A stretch of 64,000 bases of DNA from Hyaloscypha bicolor E. Lineage: Eukaryota > Ascomycota > Leotiomycetes > Helotiales > Hyaloscyphaceae. The stretch lies in NCBI RefSeq assembly GCF_002865645.1, contig NW_020194631.1, positions 186,001 through 250,000 of the forward strand. The letters are read 5' to 3'. The notes under the pieces were generated by a model that saw only the letters and a list, made by a program, of their open reading frames with translations, searched no databases and was not told the origin of the DNA. Each line of letters begins with the position of its first letter. Positions within the stretch are counted from its first letter, which is position 1. Below are positions 30,086 through 42,412 of the stretch, in pieces. Both the position numbers and the translations under genes were made by a program.

Positions 30086-31393
30086 ATGGCAGCCTTCGTC
30101 AGAGTCTCGGGGCCGCCAAATAGCAATTTTCTTGTTGGATATCCGGGAATCTCTGCGACTCTGGTAAGCTAGCTGTCAGAGTGGCTCTATAGCTCGTGTT
30201 TGTTAACAGAATCGCCTCCCAGCCTCGAATAGAAGGGAAGGTTGAAATCAGGCCCCTGACCGGTATATCCGCACCTGTTGCGATATCTCTCGTACGGATA
30301 TGCCTCCAACGACGAGAAACGATACATCCTTCGGCGGAGTCAATCGCAAAGAAGCATTTAGGGACACCCAGAAGAGAGACAACCGATGTTGTGGGGAAAG
30401 AGTTACTATTATTCAGGTGTCCGGCTGGAAGAGAGTCAGAGAGCGTGGTGTTAATGGATCTTCCCTTCGTCCTTTTTATACCATTTGGAAGAAGGGGCGA
30501 AGAGATAAACAGGCGGATACCACCCGCGTCATTACAACTTCCAAGTCGTATAGCGGAGACATTCTATGAGTTGGTGGTGACGGTTCAACAAGGCCAGGAG
30601 CAGAAGAAGTTTGCATTTCCAGTGCCGATACAAAGATATGATACCCTGTCGACTTTCGGGATGTATAACCGACCCGAGGCTGCAGAGAAAACATCAGATC
30701 ATCTAGTTACCCTCGGCATCTCATTACCACGGTGGTCCTACGGCCCTTTGGATCCTGTGAGCGTCTACATCAAGCTATCACCGAATCCGGACTGGATGAA
30801 CAAGGCAAAGAAGGTCATGATACAAAAGATTACCATTGGCATAGAAGAGGAGATTACGTTTAATCCCGAGGGTGATGAACCAACGAAGAAGGTCAACCGA
30901 ATAGCGAAGCATACCCAGCAAGTCGGGGTGAAGATGCCAGAGGCTGGATATTTCACAAATCTAGGTTTAGTGTTTCCTTCCAAGGAGTTGCGAGATCCAG
31001 AAGGTATTATTCGTCGAGGAAAGGCTGCATTTCCAATGTATGCGGTCAACTCTTTCACCACCACAGGGACGCTCTACAAGATTGAGTTCTTCCTGATTAT
31101 TAAGGTAATATTGTCATTGATCAAATTCAAACCATAGCTAAACTCTTCAGGCGCACATGTCAGCAGCAAGAGACATTGTACTGAGGCAACCAATAGTGGT
31201 TTGTCCACTTGATCAGCAAGATTGTAAGGAGGAAATGGACGCGATAGAGCAAGCTGCTAAAGACGCTGCCCATGTGGACCCGCATAACCCCATGTTACCA
31301 GCCTGCACGATAATACGAGCGAACGATAAGGATGCATTAAGAGCATTAGGATGGACCATGGCTGGAGGGCAAAGGAAGATGGTGATCGAATGA
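30086..31393 (+). CDS. Arrestin-like protein
   Basis: Three exons (30086-30163, 30223-31104, 31151-31393; introns of 59 and 46 nt) encode 400 aa. It starts MAAFVRVSGPPNSNFLVGYP; the exon 1-2 join gives SATLPRIEGKVEIRP, which fixes the acceptor at 30222 over the nearer AACAG. The arrestin N-lobe follows (VAISLVRICLQRRETIHP, LPFVLFIPFG, FYELVVTVQQG), then the C-lobe (LVTLGISLPRWSYGPLDP, VSVYIKLSPNPDW, MIQKITIGIEEEITF). The C-terminus is globular (GWTMAGGQRKMVIE). Family knowledge: fungal alpha-arrestins recruit ubiquitin ligases of the Rsp5 type to membrane proteins. No PPxY motif is seen, so a different mode of action is likely. Confidence 0.75.
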
Positions 31394-32787
31394 AGAACAC
31401 CATCTCACAAATATATCAGGCCGATTCTACGGAATCACATAAACGACGAATCCCTACAAACTGGACCGGTTTTGTCTCGAGGAGACACAATCTGATATCG
31501 GATCCATTGCGTCGGGGTTCCATCACGTCAAGGGAGAGGAAATATAATGCATCGGCGTCACAGGCGGAGGCGGCCGTCGTGCCATATTTGGAGCCGGTGT
31601 TTGGATAGCGCGGAAATCCAGGATAATACTGGGGCATTTCAGGGCGTTAGAACCTCTTCTTTATGTTGGAAATGGTGGATGAAACATGGCCATGAGAGTA
31701 AGACCATTGTTGTACGACATAGTTCAATTGATAATGAAAGCTACGATGATACCATCTCCGATTCCTTGCAGTGGCAGAGTTACTGGTGTTGGGTGATGTG
31801 ATACGGCTGTTTATCAGGAGCTGAAAGTCCGGGTTGGGGCTGGGAACGAGATGTTCTGTGAAGCTGGCTAATTCGGAATGAGCGTCGTAATGCCTCCCAA
31901 TCGGGGGGTTTGAGGCCGAAGACTACGACACCTGAAATATTTCAATAGTTTCCAGCTTCCTTCTGTATATTGTCGAATTTGTCATGTTGTCAAGATCACG
32001 TATGATTCTGGTAGCGGATCCTGATTGAGCTGGTATGTGCTTTGCTGTTCTCGTAAGCGTGCGGTGCTACTTACGACGTAAAATGTCCCACTCATGCCGA
32101 GACATTCGTAAGACATGTGTTCTTTCACTGGAACTAAGTCGTTTATAGAACTAAAACGCCTTGTAGGGCTTTCGTTTTCAAAATCAGTGCTCACCCCTGG
32201 ACGAGATTTCAGATTTGGTCTGTGGCTGGAGAGCTGTCTGCAACCGATGTCGGATACAGGGGTTTTCAATACTCTCAGATCCTACAGGGCTGATTTCTCT
32301 TTTTTACTCGCTGCGACTAATACAGTTGTAAGACATCGTGACAAGGGTTGTTCAGTAACTGGTTCTACACTCTGGCGCTGCACATGTCAGCAGCAACCTA
32401 CCGATGACTCTAGACTGCATCGAGGCGAGAAAAAAAGCCGACGTTCTTCAATCCAATGCAACCAATATTACCGTGATTCGCTTTGCAATCAGCCCGAAAT
32501 GGGAGGTGATTGCAATTTTGAAGATCCGTTCTTGGCTGGATGGTGGGGATGGAGGGGTTATTTTACACCCACTCCCAAGTTTCTAGAGCCACGACCGCCC
32601 CGCATCTCTATCACCCCTCTATCATCTGATAAAAACGCCGACGACTTGCTTCTTCTCTTGTAAAGCCATCAAATTATACCACGAGGAGTTCCCTCTCAAA
32701 CCATTGGCAGAAGCTTGAAATCAACGATAACCCCTGACAGACTCTTACCTCTCTATCTTTCTTCAACAGTTTGTTAATGACCCCATT
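31394..32787. other. 1.4-kb intergenic region
   Basis: This is the 3' region of the arrestin-like gene and the promoter of the C-N hydrolase. A 182-codon plus-strand frame at 32115-32663 was examined; its composition is uneven and shows no domain, so it is not called. Confidence 0.4.
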
Positions 32788-34489
32788 ATGGCGCCAATTT
32801 ACAAGATTGCTGTCATACAACTCTATCCCAAAGTACGTACCATAGGATAGTTTTGTGATCGTCTTCAGTTCTTTCCCGTATTACTTGGTTCGAGTTGTTT
32901 CAGCTAGGGGCTTCCTATGTACCAGAACACAGTCATTCGTATCCAAGCCATGAATCCCAGATCAACCAATGTAGACAAAGGAAGCAGCTCCTCTGATACC
33001 TTCGGCTATATATGGCGTCGAATCTTGGGGCAAATCTGGCATCTCTATGTGTATCAAGCGCCTCCTTTTACTATTGATTCTGACGGCTCTCTCTCTCTTG
33101 CACTCCCACCATCGTCCCGAGTGCCGTCGAGTGTCACTGCACAGCTCCTGAGATGTTTGCTTTCTTCTCACTGTTGTTGGGCGTATCGCGCGGTCAAATA
33201 TAAAGTCTATCACATTGAGCTCTTGATTGCGTACGCAAATGTTTCTCAAGTCTCGTGATCGCGAACGAGGAGGCCAATGGCTTGGAGGAAGTGACGCCTC
33301 ATAACCTCCACCATTTTACAAGATGCTCGAGCTAGAATGTTATGTCCCCCAGATCTTTTACACAAAAGATAAGAACTATGTCCTTGATTTATTGATCAGC
33401 GAGTTCCCGTTGAGCTCAAATCAGCTTAGTCTAGTGACTGCAAATTGGGCATAGCCTTCGAGCCTCTCCCTGAGTCGTCATCCCCCAACTGCTCAATGTC
33501 CCGAAGCTCACCAATGTCCTAGCCCCTGGCCATAGAAGCCAACCACGCGAAAGCCGTATCCTATATACGTGGTGCAGCCTCTCAAGATTGCCATCTCGCT
33601 GTCCTCCCAGAATACCACCTCACGAACTGTTAGTGTCTGGGAAGAAATTCCTTCTATTTCTGACCTTCTAATGAACTCTACCATACAATTTCCCACTCCC
33701 TACAAATAATACCATCGAGCAATTGCTGAACTTCCCCATCCATCAGGGCTCCCCGATGACCCAAAATTTGCCTCGCTTTGTGCCCAATACCAAACATACC
33801 TCGACGCCTACTGCGTCCTCGCCGCCGAGCTCAACATCTGCATCGTCCCGGGCACCATCGTCGAAAAGCATGGCTCTTCCCTCTTGAACATAGCAACCTT
33901 CATCTCCAACGATGGCACCATCCTCGGGCAATACCAAAAGAAAAACCTCTGGCACCCTGAACGGCCTCACCTGACCTCGTCCCTCCACGACCCGCATGTG
34001 GCATTTGACACCCCGTTAGGCAAAGTCGGAATGCTGATCTGCTGGGACCTCGCCTTCCCCGAAGCATTCCGCCAACTGATAGCCGGGGGCGCGAAGATGA
34101 TCATCATTCCGACGTTTTGGAATCTGAGCGATTGTACCCCGGCAGGCCTTGCGCATAACCCGCTGTCCGAGAAGCTGTTTTTGGAGAGTACGCTGGTGGC
34201 GAGAACTTTTGAGAACACGTGTATGGTTGTTTTTGCCAATACTGGGGGGCCGAGGGGCAAGGCGACGAAGGGTGCGTATGCGGGGCTGAGTCAGGTGGCG
34301 GTTCCGTTTAAGGGGGCATTGGGGAAGATGGGCGAGGAGGAGGGGATGAGTCTTGTGGAGGTTGATATGCAGATTTTGGAGGATGCGGAGGAGAATTATA
34401 AGGTAAGAGAGGATCTGGGGAAGGAGGGATGGCATTATGACTATTCTTTGACGAGGACTGCGAAAGGAGAGGGGAAGAGTAAGTTATAG
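32788..34489 (+). CDS. Carbon-nitrogen hydrolase (nitrilase superfamily)
   Basis: Three exons (32788-32832, 33523-33628, 33747-34489) give exactly 298 codons (297 aa), the usual length. Exon 1 codes the first strand MAPIYKIAVIQLYPK; exon 2 continues PLAIEANHAKAVSYIRGAA and LAVLPEYHLTNW; exon 3 has the rest. The catalytic triad is visible: Glu in LPEYH, Lys in YQKKNLWHPE and Cys in MLICWDLAFPE. Other marks are CIVPGTIVEK, IPTFWNLSD and FANTGGPRG. Family knowledge: such enzymes hydrolyse small amides or nitriles; the substrate cannot be read from the sequence. Intron 1 is 690 nt, more than ten times the local norm. The Trp codon is split by intron 2 (118 nt). Confidence 0.88.
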
Positions 34490-35141
34490 TTGAAGTATTA
34501 AGTTGCCTCGAACTTTCAGGGGTGCGTGTATTGGAATTATGTTGAGTAGAATGATTCAAGCACGAGTTATACATTCTGTACCCTTGAAATCTATTCTGGT
34601 CTGCCTTAGCCAGTAGACAGACACAGTGTGATGCTTTATTTGAGCCATTGGGAGAGGTCCAAAGCCTGTACTACAGCTCATACCACACGCCCTTCCTCCT
34701 CTCTTCTCGTTGAAGGGAAGGTAATAATTGACGATTGAGTATTCTTAGCCTGCACCTAGTCACACGAGATTGGGCGATGGCTTGATTTTCAGTTGTTTTC
34801 TATTCCTCCCAATCAGGAACTTTTATAGTGGTACAGAGTATATAAGTATGGCTCCCTCGATGCTTCATGCTCCAAATACAGTCCCATACCGGCATCGCGC
34901 TGCCTGTGACTGGATTTCCAGACTCCCAACTCCAATATCAACCACTATGCACCAGATATGCCAGTCGTGCCGATGTACCAAAAAAAGGAGCCCATAAATC
35001 GGGCCTGGATTTTCGTTTCCCCGCACACATTTTTTCCCCGCACAGATAAACTCATACAATGTCAGGGAGGGGTATACCAAAATAAGGCTACGAGATCCCC
35101 CAAAATCAAGGGGATCGCATCTCGCGTGCCGCGATGGGGGA
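34490..35141. other. Convergent 3' region, no gene seen
   Basis: This lies between the C-N hydrolase stop and the stop of the Zn2Cys6 regulator on the other strand. It holds both 3' ends. Only short chance frames were found. Confidence 0.5.
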
Positions 35142-37543
35142 TCAACGGCCCGACTCGCCGCTCAAAGCTCTCAGATAACCGTTCTTCATGATCTCCTCGA
35201 AGTTCGGGTGAACTTTGTTATGCATGCCGGCGGATTTTGCACTGAATATTTCTCCTTCACTTCTGCTCTCTCCCATGGCAACGTCTCGACCTTCCTCATT
35301 AGCTGTTGCAAGCTCGGCCAGATGTTGTAAGCCTTGAGCGGCCGTCGAAACATGCTTGCTCTCAGCGCTGCCCGGAACCCCCGCCTGCTTCCTATTGGAG
35401 ATCATGTCCCGAACTGTGGAGTCCCAAGCCGAAGGAGCAATCCGATTTTCCATCAATATCTTCAAGCCGCTTTCTGCCTCGGACCTCACGCCGTCGTACT
35501 TTGATAACTTGACCAAGATCAATGTTGCAAGGATGGTAGAGTGGCAGGTCAAGGGAGTGACGAGGTTTGAATTGTGGGTGAGCTGCGTGACAATTTTCAT
35601 TGCCGATGTTAAGAGGCTGGAAGGGTCTGGGTCGGCTTGTTTGAGTTCAAGGGTAATGCGGATATACCAGAAGCAAAGATGAATAAGAGGAGAGTTGAAC
35701 AACGAGTCAGGCAAAACTTCGCGCCATCTTTCTAGCTCGCCGCGTAAGAGCGTACCGTAAACAGCGAAAGGGGGAACACCAAGAGATGGGATCTCTGTGG
35801 ATGTCGTAGGGACGGACAAATAGTGTCCGAGGATGATGGAAAGGCCTGGATTATCAGCATAGGTATCAGCAAGAAGATAGGCGTTCTTACGAGTGAGGTG
35901 GAAAAGAGACTCCCCCAGCAAAGATTGATCCTCTGGCATCAAGACGAGCGCGTTGTCGGAAACCAAGAGGGGAGTCGACATGCCTGCAGCGTGCCATCTA
36001 TCCATAATCACCAAGCTCCACCAAATTCTTCTTCCGAGTCTCTCATCTGAATCCGGGTCGTCCGTGAGTGGCGCCTTATACTCATACAGCTTCATCTCAT
36101 ACGCCAAGCCAACAGCATTTCCTAGCCAGACTGATTGCGAAGGCGCGGCTTGTCCTCCCGCAGCACCTGGAACTCGATTTCCTGCTTCGATCGCGAGAAG
36201 GAGCAGGATTTGTAGGTAGGCCAGATTTGTAGCAAAGGATCGCGAAGCTGGGGCCTCTAACTGAGCTGTGAACCATAGCTGCATCCCTTTCCGACTGCTT
36301 TTGTTTTCTGGAAGTGGAGTAGCCGACGGGAAAGAATTGACAGCAGAATGGAGAGCGCTGTATAGGGCATCCCTCAAAGTGACTGGATAACTGGACCACC
36401 TGCTGCTCAACCTAGCCTTAGACTGTGAAAGCAAGGGAAGGGTTGGGTGCATGATCTTGTAATAGCTGTTCAAAGTCAACATCAAGACCCTCGTTTGGGA
36501 AGCAGCGCGTTTCCATACCTGTCCACCGTCGTGTCATCCCACTCCAAAGGCGACTCGGAAGGGGCTCGATCTTGAATCGCATTTTCAAAAGCTGCACTCT
36601 GGTGGTGAGGAGGTTCCGGAGTAGTCTTCCATTGAGGAAGAGGGGCAAGACCGTTAGGGGAATATATAGGATCTCTGAAGGCTTGAGAAGTAACAGGAGG
36701 TAAAGGTGTAGCCGCAAAACCGGAGACAGGGGCAGGTAGATGACGTGGGCTTTCATGGGTAGGCCAGGCTGATACCGATCTATGAGCTAGATAAGGGGTC
36801 CCGAACTCGCTGCCGGAGACGGAGGAATATGTTCTCTTCTTGGGATGATGTTCCTGGCTAGGAGGCGGGGAGAAATCCTCTGATCCACGGCGTTGCAGAG
36901 GACTATCATGCATATAAGTCGGGACGGGCATTTCGCTTGCCTGCATTGCTCCCTCCAGTTGGCCTAGGCGATCAGCAAGTTCTTTGATGTATCTGAAGTT
37001 TGCGTCAGTGAGCTCTCCGTATATACGAATCCCCTCAGCGTACCCTTTGCTAGGTCCCCGCTTCATCGGTACTCTACTGAACTGGCAAGTTGTTCCCACA
37101 CGCTTGCAGCTTGTGCACGAATCCTCGCCCGATTCAGTCGTCGCATCACACCTGATTTTCTTCCGCCGACATTCATCGCATGCCCTCGACACCTTTGATC
37201 TCTTTCTCGGTGCCATTGAGCCATCTGGAGTGCCATACTGTCCCGCCACCTCATCCACCGAGCTCTGTCTGCCTTGTACATGTGAAGCTTGGGCGTGGGA
37301 ATCTTGCGGGTGGTCATACTGGTGGTTGATGCTTGCTTGACTCTGGGTCCTGTGGTCTTGGCTTTCAGACATGGCTCCACCGTGGCCAGCACTCATGTTG
37401 GGCGCAAGGCCGCGCGACAGCTGTGCGGTGATCTGAAGCTCATCGGGGTTGGGCAGGACCGACTGCTGCTGAGCGGACGAGGCGTAGAAGGGGTTGTTCC
37501 CGGTGTCACCAGCACGCTCACTGGGAGAACCATAGGACTGCAT
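35142..37543 (-). CDS. Zn2Cys6 transcription factor, Rgt1-like
   Basis: Four exons (37543-37044, 36992-36519, 36465-35891, 35845-35142; introns of 51, 53 and 45 nt) encode 750 aa. Two introns are multiples of three without stops, so they hide inside open frames; I called them because splicing restores GPSKGYIKELADR and FHLTRLSIILGHY. The Zn2Cys6 finger (about 118-150) reads RACDECRRKKIRCD, then SCTSCKRVGTTCQF, followed by SRVPMKRGPSKG and a coiled-coil helix. The fungal middle homology region (about 345-560) begins SYYKIMHPTLPLLSQ. The N-terminal 110 residues are Gln/Ser/His-rich. Family knowledge: Rgt1 represses glucose transporter genes without glucose. Assignment to the Rgt1 branch rests on the finger and linker. 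Confidence 0.88.
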
Positions 37544-38536
37544 ATTGGGCGCGTCGATCTGTCGGGAATTTTAACTGTTCGTCATGGGCACGGTCGCGCG
37601 GGGTTTCTGCAGGACAGCAAGTTGTCAGTGTTGAGTTGATATTGAAAGGTGACGTGCCGTACCCTACTTTGTTGTTGTGGCTCGGTAGAAAGCAGTCATG
37701 GACGGCGCATACTGCGAGCTCTCACGCCACGAATTCTGCCTCAATGGACTCACTTTCAAGACAAGCAGCCGGAGCACAGCAACGCGACCCCGGGGACACC
37801 TGTTTGGACGGCGCAGTTCGGGCTCAAATAGGGCTCGCCAGCCAGTTGGAGTCGCGGGCGCAATGGAGCTGATGGTGTTGGTGCTGTTGCTGGTGCTGGA
37901 AGGCCCGGAAGATTGTTAATGCGTGATGGTGAGGGCGGAGGTTTTGGGGGATGAGGTTGGGGTCTGTCGACGAATGAGAGAGACGCTCTTCTCGCTGGCG
38001 CAGATCTCCAAGCGAATGGCGCTAGTTGGGTTTAGTTTTAGAGCTGTTTCCTCGGCCCGTCTTGTTCCCAGCGCCGTGGTCGAGTCCGTGGTCGAGTCTT
38101 GGGCAACGGCTTGCGTTCTTGAGGCACAAGAAGGCGTTGCGGCGAGTTTGCTGATGCACAGCGCTGTGAACTCAGCTCGGGAGCAGCTGTGCCTCTGCCC
38201 TCTACCCTCTGCCTCCTCTGCTGCGGCTGGGCCGACCGCCGGGAAATTGGGCACTCGGCACTCCGTGATGCTGTGCGACGGTCGGGAACATACGAGGCGC
38301 GGCTGTGGCAGGAAATGCATGGCTGGTCGAATCGGGCAAAACCTCCTCTTCCGGGATGGGAGTCGGGCTGCTGGGAAGGAGGCTGGCGTCTGATCACGGG
38401 AAGGGAAACTCCAGCCTCTCGGAGCTTTCCAGTCGTCATTTTGATGACAATGCCTGCACCTGACGAAAATCATCGACAACCAGGTTCAGCTCCGCGACCT
38501 TGGCGGCTCGGCGCGGATTGGGCAATCGAATTCCCC
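37544..38536. promoter_or_regulatory. Upstream region of the Rgt1-like gene
   Basis: About 1 kb contains the promoter and leader of the regulator. Open frames on both strands (up to 187 codons) exist because stops are rare in this GC-rich stretch; none shows a domain. Confidence 0.35.
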
Positions 38537-39101
38537 CTAATTGGGTGAGGCACCCGTTCTGGCGGCCTCTTCTGGAGACGAGCACATCCCTCCAGGGCCT
38601 CCACACACCGCTTGGAATACTTCGCGGAGCTGGTTCGCCCCGTCGACTACGCCAGGCCTCTGCATGAGCCTAAAGAAACGTCCCATCCGGATCAGTATCA
38701 GTTCTGCCGTCGACAGCAGCCTGTTCTTCCGGATGAAGCCCTTTGGCTCTTCCGTGGGGGCGACGTAAATCGGCTTACTGAGAGGGCGAGGGCCCTGCAC
38801 AGTGGGCCCTAGGAGAGGGCGTTTCCGGCGGGGAATTTATACTGTATCTTTCAATATCAGATTCAAATGTTTCTGGACTTGGCATCGGGAGCGTTTGTAG
38901 GGAGTATGGAGAACTGTTCTCGGCGACCCAGTAGTACCATAGTTCCGTCTGCAGGGCACCGGAGGAATTCGGACGAAGTTTTCTCCGCTGATCGAACAAG
39001 CTTTTTAGGGATAACTGGTGCGTATCAAAGCGGATGGTATGGTGTTCCGTCAGCACCATCTCGTGAGTTTCCTCGTCGAGATCTTGGTAGCGTGAAACCA
39101 A
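38537..39101 (-). CDS. Uncertain gene in two overlapping frames
   Basis: A minus-strand frame from 39101 to 38775 reads MVSRYQDLDEETHEMVLTEH, IRFDTHQLSLKSLFDQRRKL and ends in Pro/Ser-rich sequence. A second frame, open from 38800 to 38537, continues with PRPLSKPIYVAPTEEPKG, ELILIRMGRFFRLMQRPG and REVFQAVCGGPGG. The two overlap by about 25 nt and both read like protein. A frame break or an unseen intron could join them into a protein of about 190 aa. No family is recognised, so the call is weak. Confidence 0.3.
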
Positions 39102-39842
39102 CTAGCATAAGTGGGGAAAATGTTGTCCCACCACTGAAAGCCACCATCGGCCTAGCCGTCTAATATAGGTTCCGGGGCGAAGGTAGCAGTACAGCATATG
39201 CATATCATTTGACCGGAAAACATCCATGGGCATGCTCGAAAGTAGTGGCATATTAGTCAAGTAGGCCAAAGAGGCAAATCAGCAGTCAAAGATGTGGACA
39301 TCGAGGTATAGGGGAATTATGTTATATGATATAATTGGACATCGAAGGGAGGCTGGGCAGTGGAGGGTTCGAGTGAAGTTTAATATTTTCATGGCAAGAC
39401 TGTTGGGAGATACGGAGTACCAAGTTGAGCTTCAGGGTAGGTGGATCTTGGTTATTCATGTTAAAGTTGGACACTCAAGGGGTGGGGGTTATTGCCAGCT
39501 TGGGGGTCCGCCTTGGATTGGTTTTGACAGTGTAACGGACTTGGATGTTCAAGAAACGCAGTCGATTGAATTGTGGGTTGTTGAAAATCCATCACCGACG
39601 CCTGGAGGCTGTGAGGGGTAGAAAGGAATGTACCCATGTATACGAAATTGGAGAGTAGACAGAGGATCAACAAGATATCAGAGCTTATGTAATTTGTATT
39701 GCAATATGTAACATTTGAAATCTAGAACATCCTCAACTCTTCACATAAATCGGTACCGTGAACCAAAGAAGTCATCGAGTCGTCGGCGGATACATCCAGA
39801 AAGAGAATAATTCGTCGAAGGCCTGCTGCCTTTCCGCAAATG
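39102..39842. other. Intergenic, no supported gene
   Basis: This is the 3' side of the copper-fist gene. A 109-codon plus-strand frame (39292-39621) lacks any recognised motif. Confidence 0.4.
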
Positions 39843-41358
39843 TTATTGAGCCCAAACATTTTCTTCAACCAATTCATTTCGACTGTTATTGATCGCGTTG
39901 GTTGCAAAATTGTTCATCCAAAAGTTATCATTCTCATCCTCAGGCGAAAGTAGTTGGAAGGCTGCTTCATCGAAGGCAGGTGACGACTGCATCATCTTGG
40001 TAGTCTCCGCATAACTAGACGTCGGGAGGCCGTGATGTACAGCGTAGCCATTTGAAGTTGGTACGCCTTTCAAAAATGCATCCACGTCAAGATCTTCCAC
40101 GTTACTGCCAGCTAGCATCTGGGCCTGAGGCAGGCCAATATAAGACGACGCGGCACTAAGACGATACCCATCAATGTCTCCACCAAAATCTGAGTTGTCA
40201 AAATCCGATCCATATTGGTTGGTCAGCAATGTTGGTCGAGTCCCATTGGTGTCTCCCAAGCCGAAGTCTTCAACTTCCGAGATCTCACCAGAGGTAGATG
40301 TGGTGGTGAGGGCTGGCTGATCTATGCTGCTGAAGTCGAACCCGGCGAAGGAGGGAGCTTGGCTGTATGAAGAGGCCGCAAAGTTTTCGTTGTTGAAGTC
40401 GAGGCCGTCATAATGAGACCAATCGATCGAAGCCGAGGATAAGCCTGCGGAAAACATGGGCTGCTCGTGGTCTGGAATACTCGAGAAACCGTCCACGTTT
40501 TGCATAAAATTGCAATCCCCGGTAATGTTGGAGAAGTCCAGGGGTGGAAGGAGACCGTTCAATTGATCTAGGGTCGATGATGGGCTCAAGAGGGGCGACC
40601 CATGCTCAGACTTGACCTTCCGCTGCTCTTGCTGAGCACTCACCATCGAGTCCTTGATATGAGACTCACTGTGCAAGGCATCGATGGTACTGGTGTGCGG
40701 TAAGTTGTCCACAGACCTGTTAGCCATCCCAGAAGGCGACGGTCCATGAATTGAGTGCGCTCTTGGTACTACGTAAGGAAGACCGCATTTGTGAGCCATG
40801 TTGTTGTGCTTATGTACGGGTTTATGATGGCCGTTAGTGAATATGGTCAAGCCGCCCTCAGAATTGGCTGTCAGGGCTCGAGGTCTGCGTTTCTCATTGC
40901 TTGGGGTTGAAGAGGAGGAGGCTTCGTCGGAGTCGGATTCTGGCACAGGATCCAAGTGCTCTTTCTTGAGGGCACAGGAGCAACGGCCCCCGTGGCTGCA
41001 ACAGCAGTTGTCTGCTGTATTAATGATCAGAAACTGCTGCTGTGATGCCTCAGATATCCCGTGAAAAGCTCACCCTGTGTATCGCCTTCTTGAGGGCAAG
41101 CTCCTTTTGAGTGTGCCTTCTCGCCGCCGCAGTCGCAACGAACATGGGCGGAACGAGACTTGCGGAGGGTTCGACAATGAGTGCACTGCGATACGGGACG
41201 ACCCTGCGCAAGGTAGGTGAGCATGATACCACTGGAGAGATGGAGAGGCATACCTTTTTATTGATGTGCTGCAATGGCCTATCGGAGTGCTGGCAGTTGC
41301 TAACACGATGGCCTCTTACACATGCCTCGCAGGCATACTTCTCGCCCTTGATCAACAT
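39843..41358 (-). CDS. Copper-fist transcription factor (Cuf1/Grisea/Mac1 type)
   Basis: Three exons (41358-41254, 41203-41074, 41014-39843; introns of 50 and 59 nt) encode 468 aa. Residues 1-40 form the copper-fist DNA-binding domain: MLIKGEKYACEACVRGHRV, SNCQHSDRPLQHINKK joined to GRPVSQCTHCR, giving the Cys-x2-Cys, Cys-x-His zinc site and the KGRP minor-groove hook. A basic segment (RTLRKSRSAHVRCDCGGEK) follows. At about 80-90 lies a cysteine cluster CCCSHGGRCSC, a candidate copper-sensing site. The remaining 370 residues are Ser/Asp-rich with an acidic, aromatic C-terminal part fit for activation. Family knowledge: Cuf1/Grisea proteins switch on copper uptake genes when copper is scarce, while Ace1 types respond to excess; the single cluster fits the first better. 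Confidence 0.92.
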
Positions 41359-41961
41359 CTTGACTCGACTCGACTTGAGGGTGATGTTGGAGAGAACGGA
41401 GAATGGGTGGCGAGGTGCCGGACGACCGTAAACGGCCGACGCGGTCTACCAAAAGAAATAAAGCACCTTCAAGATGTAAGATTTTTGAATTGTGGGGGCA
41501 GCCACGAGGACTGCAGAGTCGAGAAATGGAGTCGCAGAAGGTAGAACAGAACAATGGATATATAATCGAGGATATGAACGCTGCAGCCGTGGTATATGCC
41601 AATTACTCCAAATCGAGATCCAACGCCAGAGATGCCTGAGAAGCCAGAGGAAAGAGGACGACGAGGAGGAGAGGATAGGAGATGAGAGGAGCGAGGAGGA
41701 ACGCCTTGCACCGTAACGGCGCCGGCTGGAGGAGCGGGACACCGACTGCCGGTATGGGCGACCAAAACAGGAGGGGATTCCCTTTGTCTCTGCACGTTGA
41801 AAGAGGACTGTGAACAGTCGGCAAAGTGGGCGACGGGTTTGGAATTATACGTGGAATACGGTGGCCGAATGGGCGGGGCAGGGCAAGACGCCTGGGAGGG
41901 CAGCTCGGTGTGCGCCTTGGCCTGGTGGCTCGAGGGGGGGAGGGGGGGGGGTGGAGGGGGT

Positions 41962-42015
41962 TTGGAGCTGTGGAGCTGGAGCTGGAGCTGGTGCTGGTGC
42001 TGGTGCTGGAACTGC
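41962..42015 (+). repeat. Hexamer repeat GGAGCT/GGTGCT
   Basis: GGAGCT and then GGTGCT units follow one another about nine times and lead into GCTGCTGGTGTGTG. It is a simple repeat in the region upstream of the copper-fist gene. Confidence 0.7.
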
Positions 42016-42187
42016 TGCTGGTGTGTGTGTGGGTGGCCGAACGAGGTCGGGAGGGCGGTCGGCGGTCGCTGGTTTCGAGCACCTTGCGACAGGGGGCTGT
42101 GAGGAAAAAAAAGGGAGGAAGCCTGCAGCTACGGGCGGCCGCACGGCTCGAGTCGCAGATTCGTTCGTAGATTCGCGGATTGTCAGG

Positions 42188-42219
42188 ATTTCAGATTTTC
42201 AGATTTTCAGATTTTCAGT
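42188..42219 (+). repeat. 8-bp tandem repeat TTTTCAGA
   Basis: About four copies of TTTTCAGA stand head to tail. On the plus strand each copy carries TTTTCAG, which resembles a 3' splice site. Confidence 0.8.
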
Positions 42220-42349
42220 ATTTCCTTTCCACACCGGCCTCAGCCTGCACGATGCAGCGACCTCCCTCCCTCTCCGACTTCGATGCTGCACGCCTGGACA
42301 GTGGGGTGCAGACAGCGCCAGCGGGAACGGACGTGAAAGTTTTCCGCCA

Positions 42350-42412
42350 GCAAGCAAGCAAGCAAGCAGGCAGGCGAGAGGCAAGCAGGCAAGCAAGAAA
42401 GCGAGGCAGGCC
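42350..42412 (+). repeat. GCAA/GCAG tetramer repeat
   Basis: This is an imperfect run of CAAG, CAGG and GCAA tetramers. Confidence 0.7.

Noticed and set aside
32115..32663. 182-codon plus-strand frame
   Set aside because: No recognised motif and chance-like composition; it sits in the promoter of the C-N hydrolase gene.
37916..38479. 187-codon minus-strand and 156-codon plus-strand frames
   Set aside because: Opposite frames over the same GC-rich promoter; neither shows protein-like organisation.
41603..42170. Long Ser/Pro or Gly-rich frames on both strands
   Set aside because: They come from simple repeats and GC-rich DNA with few stops; no start context or domain.
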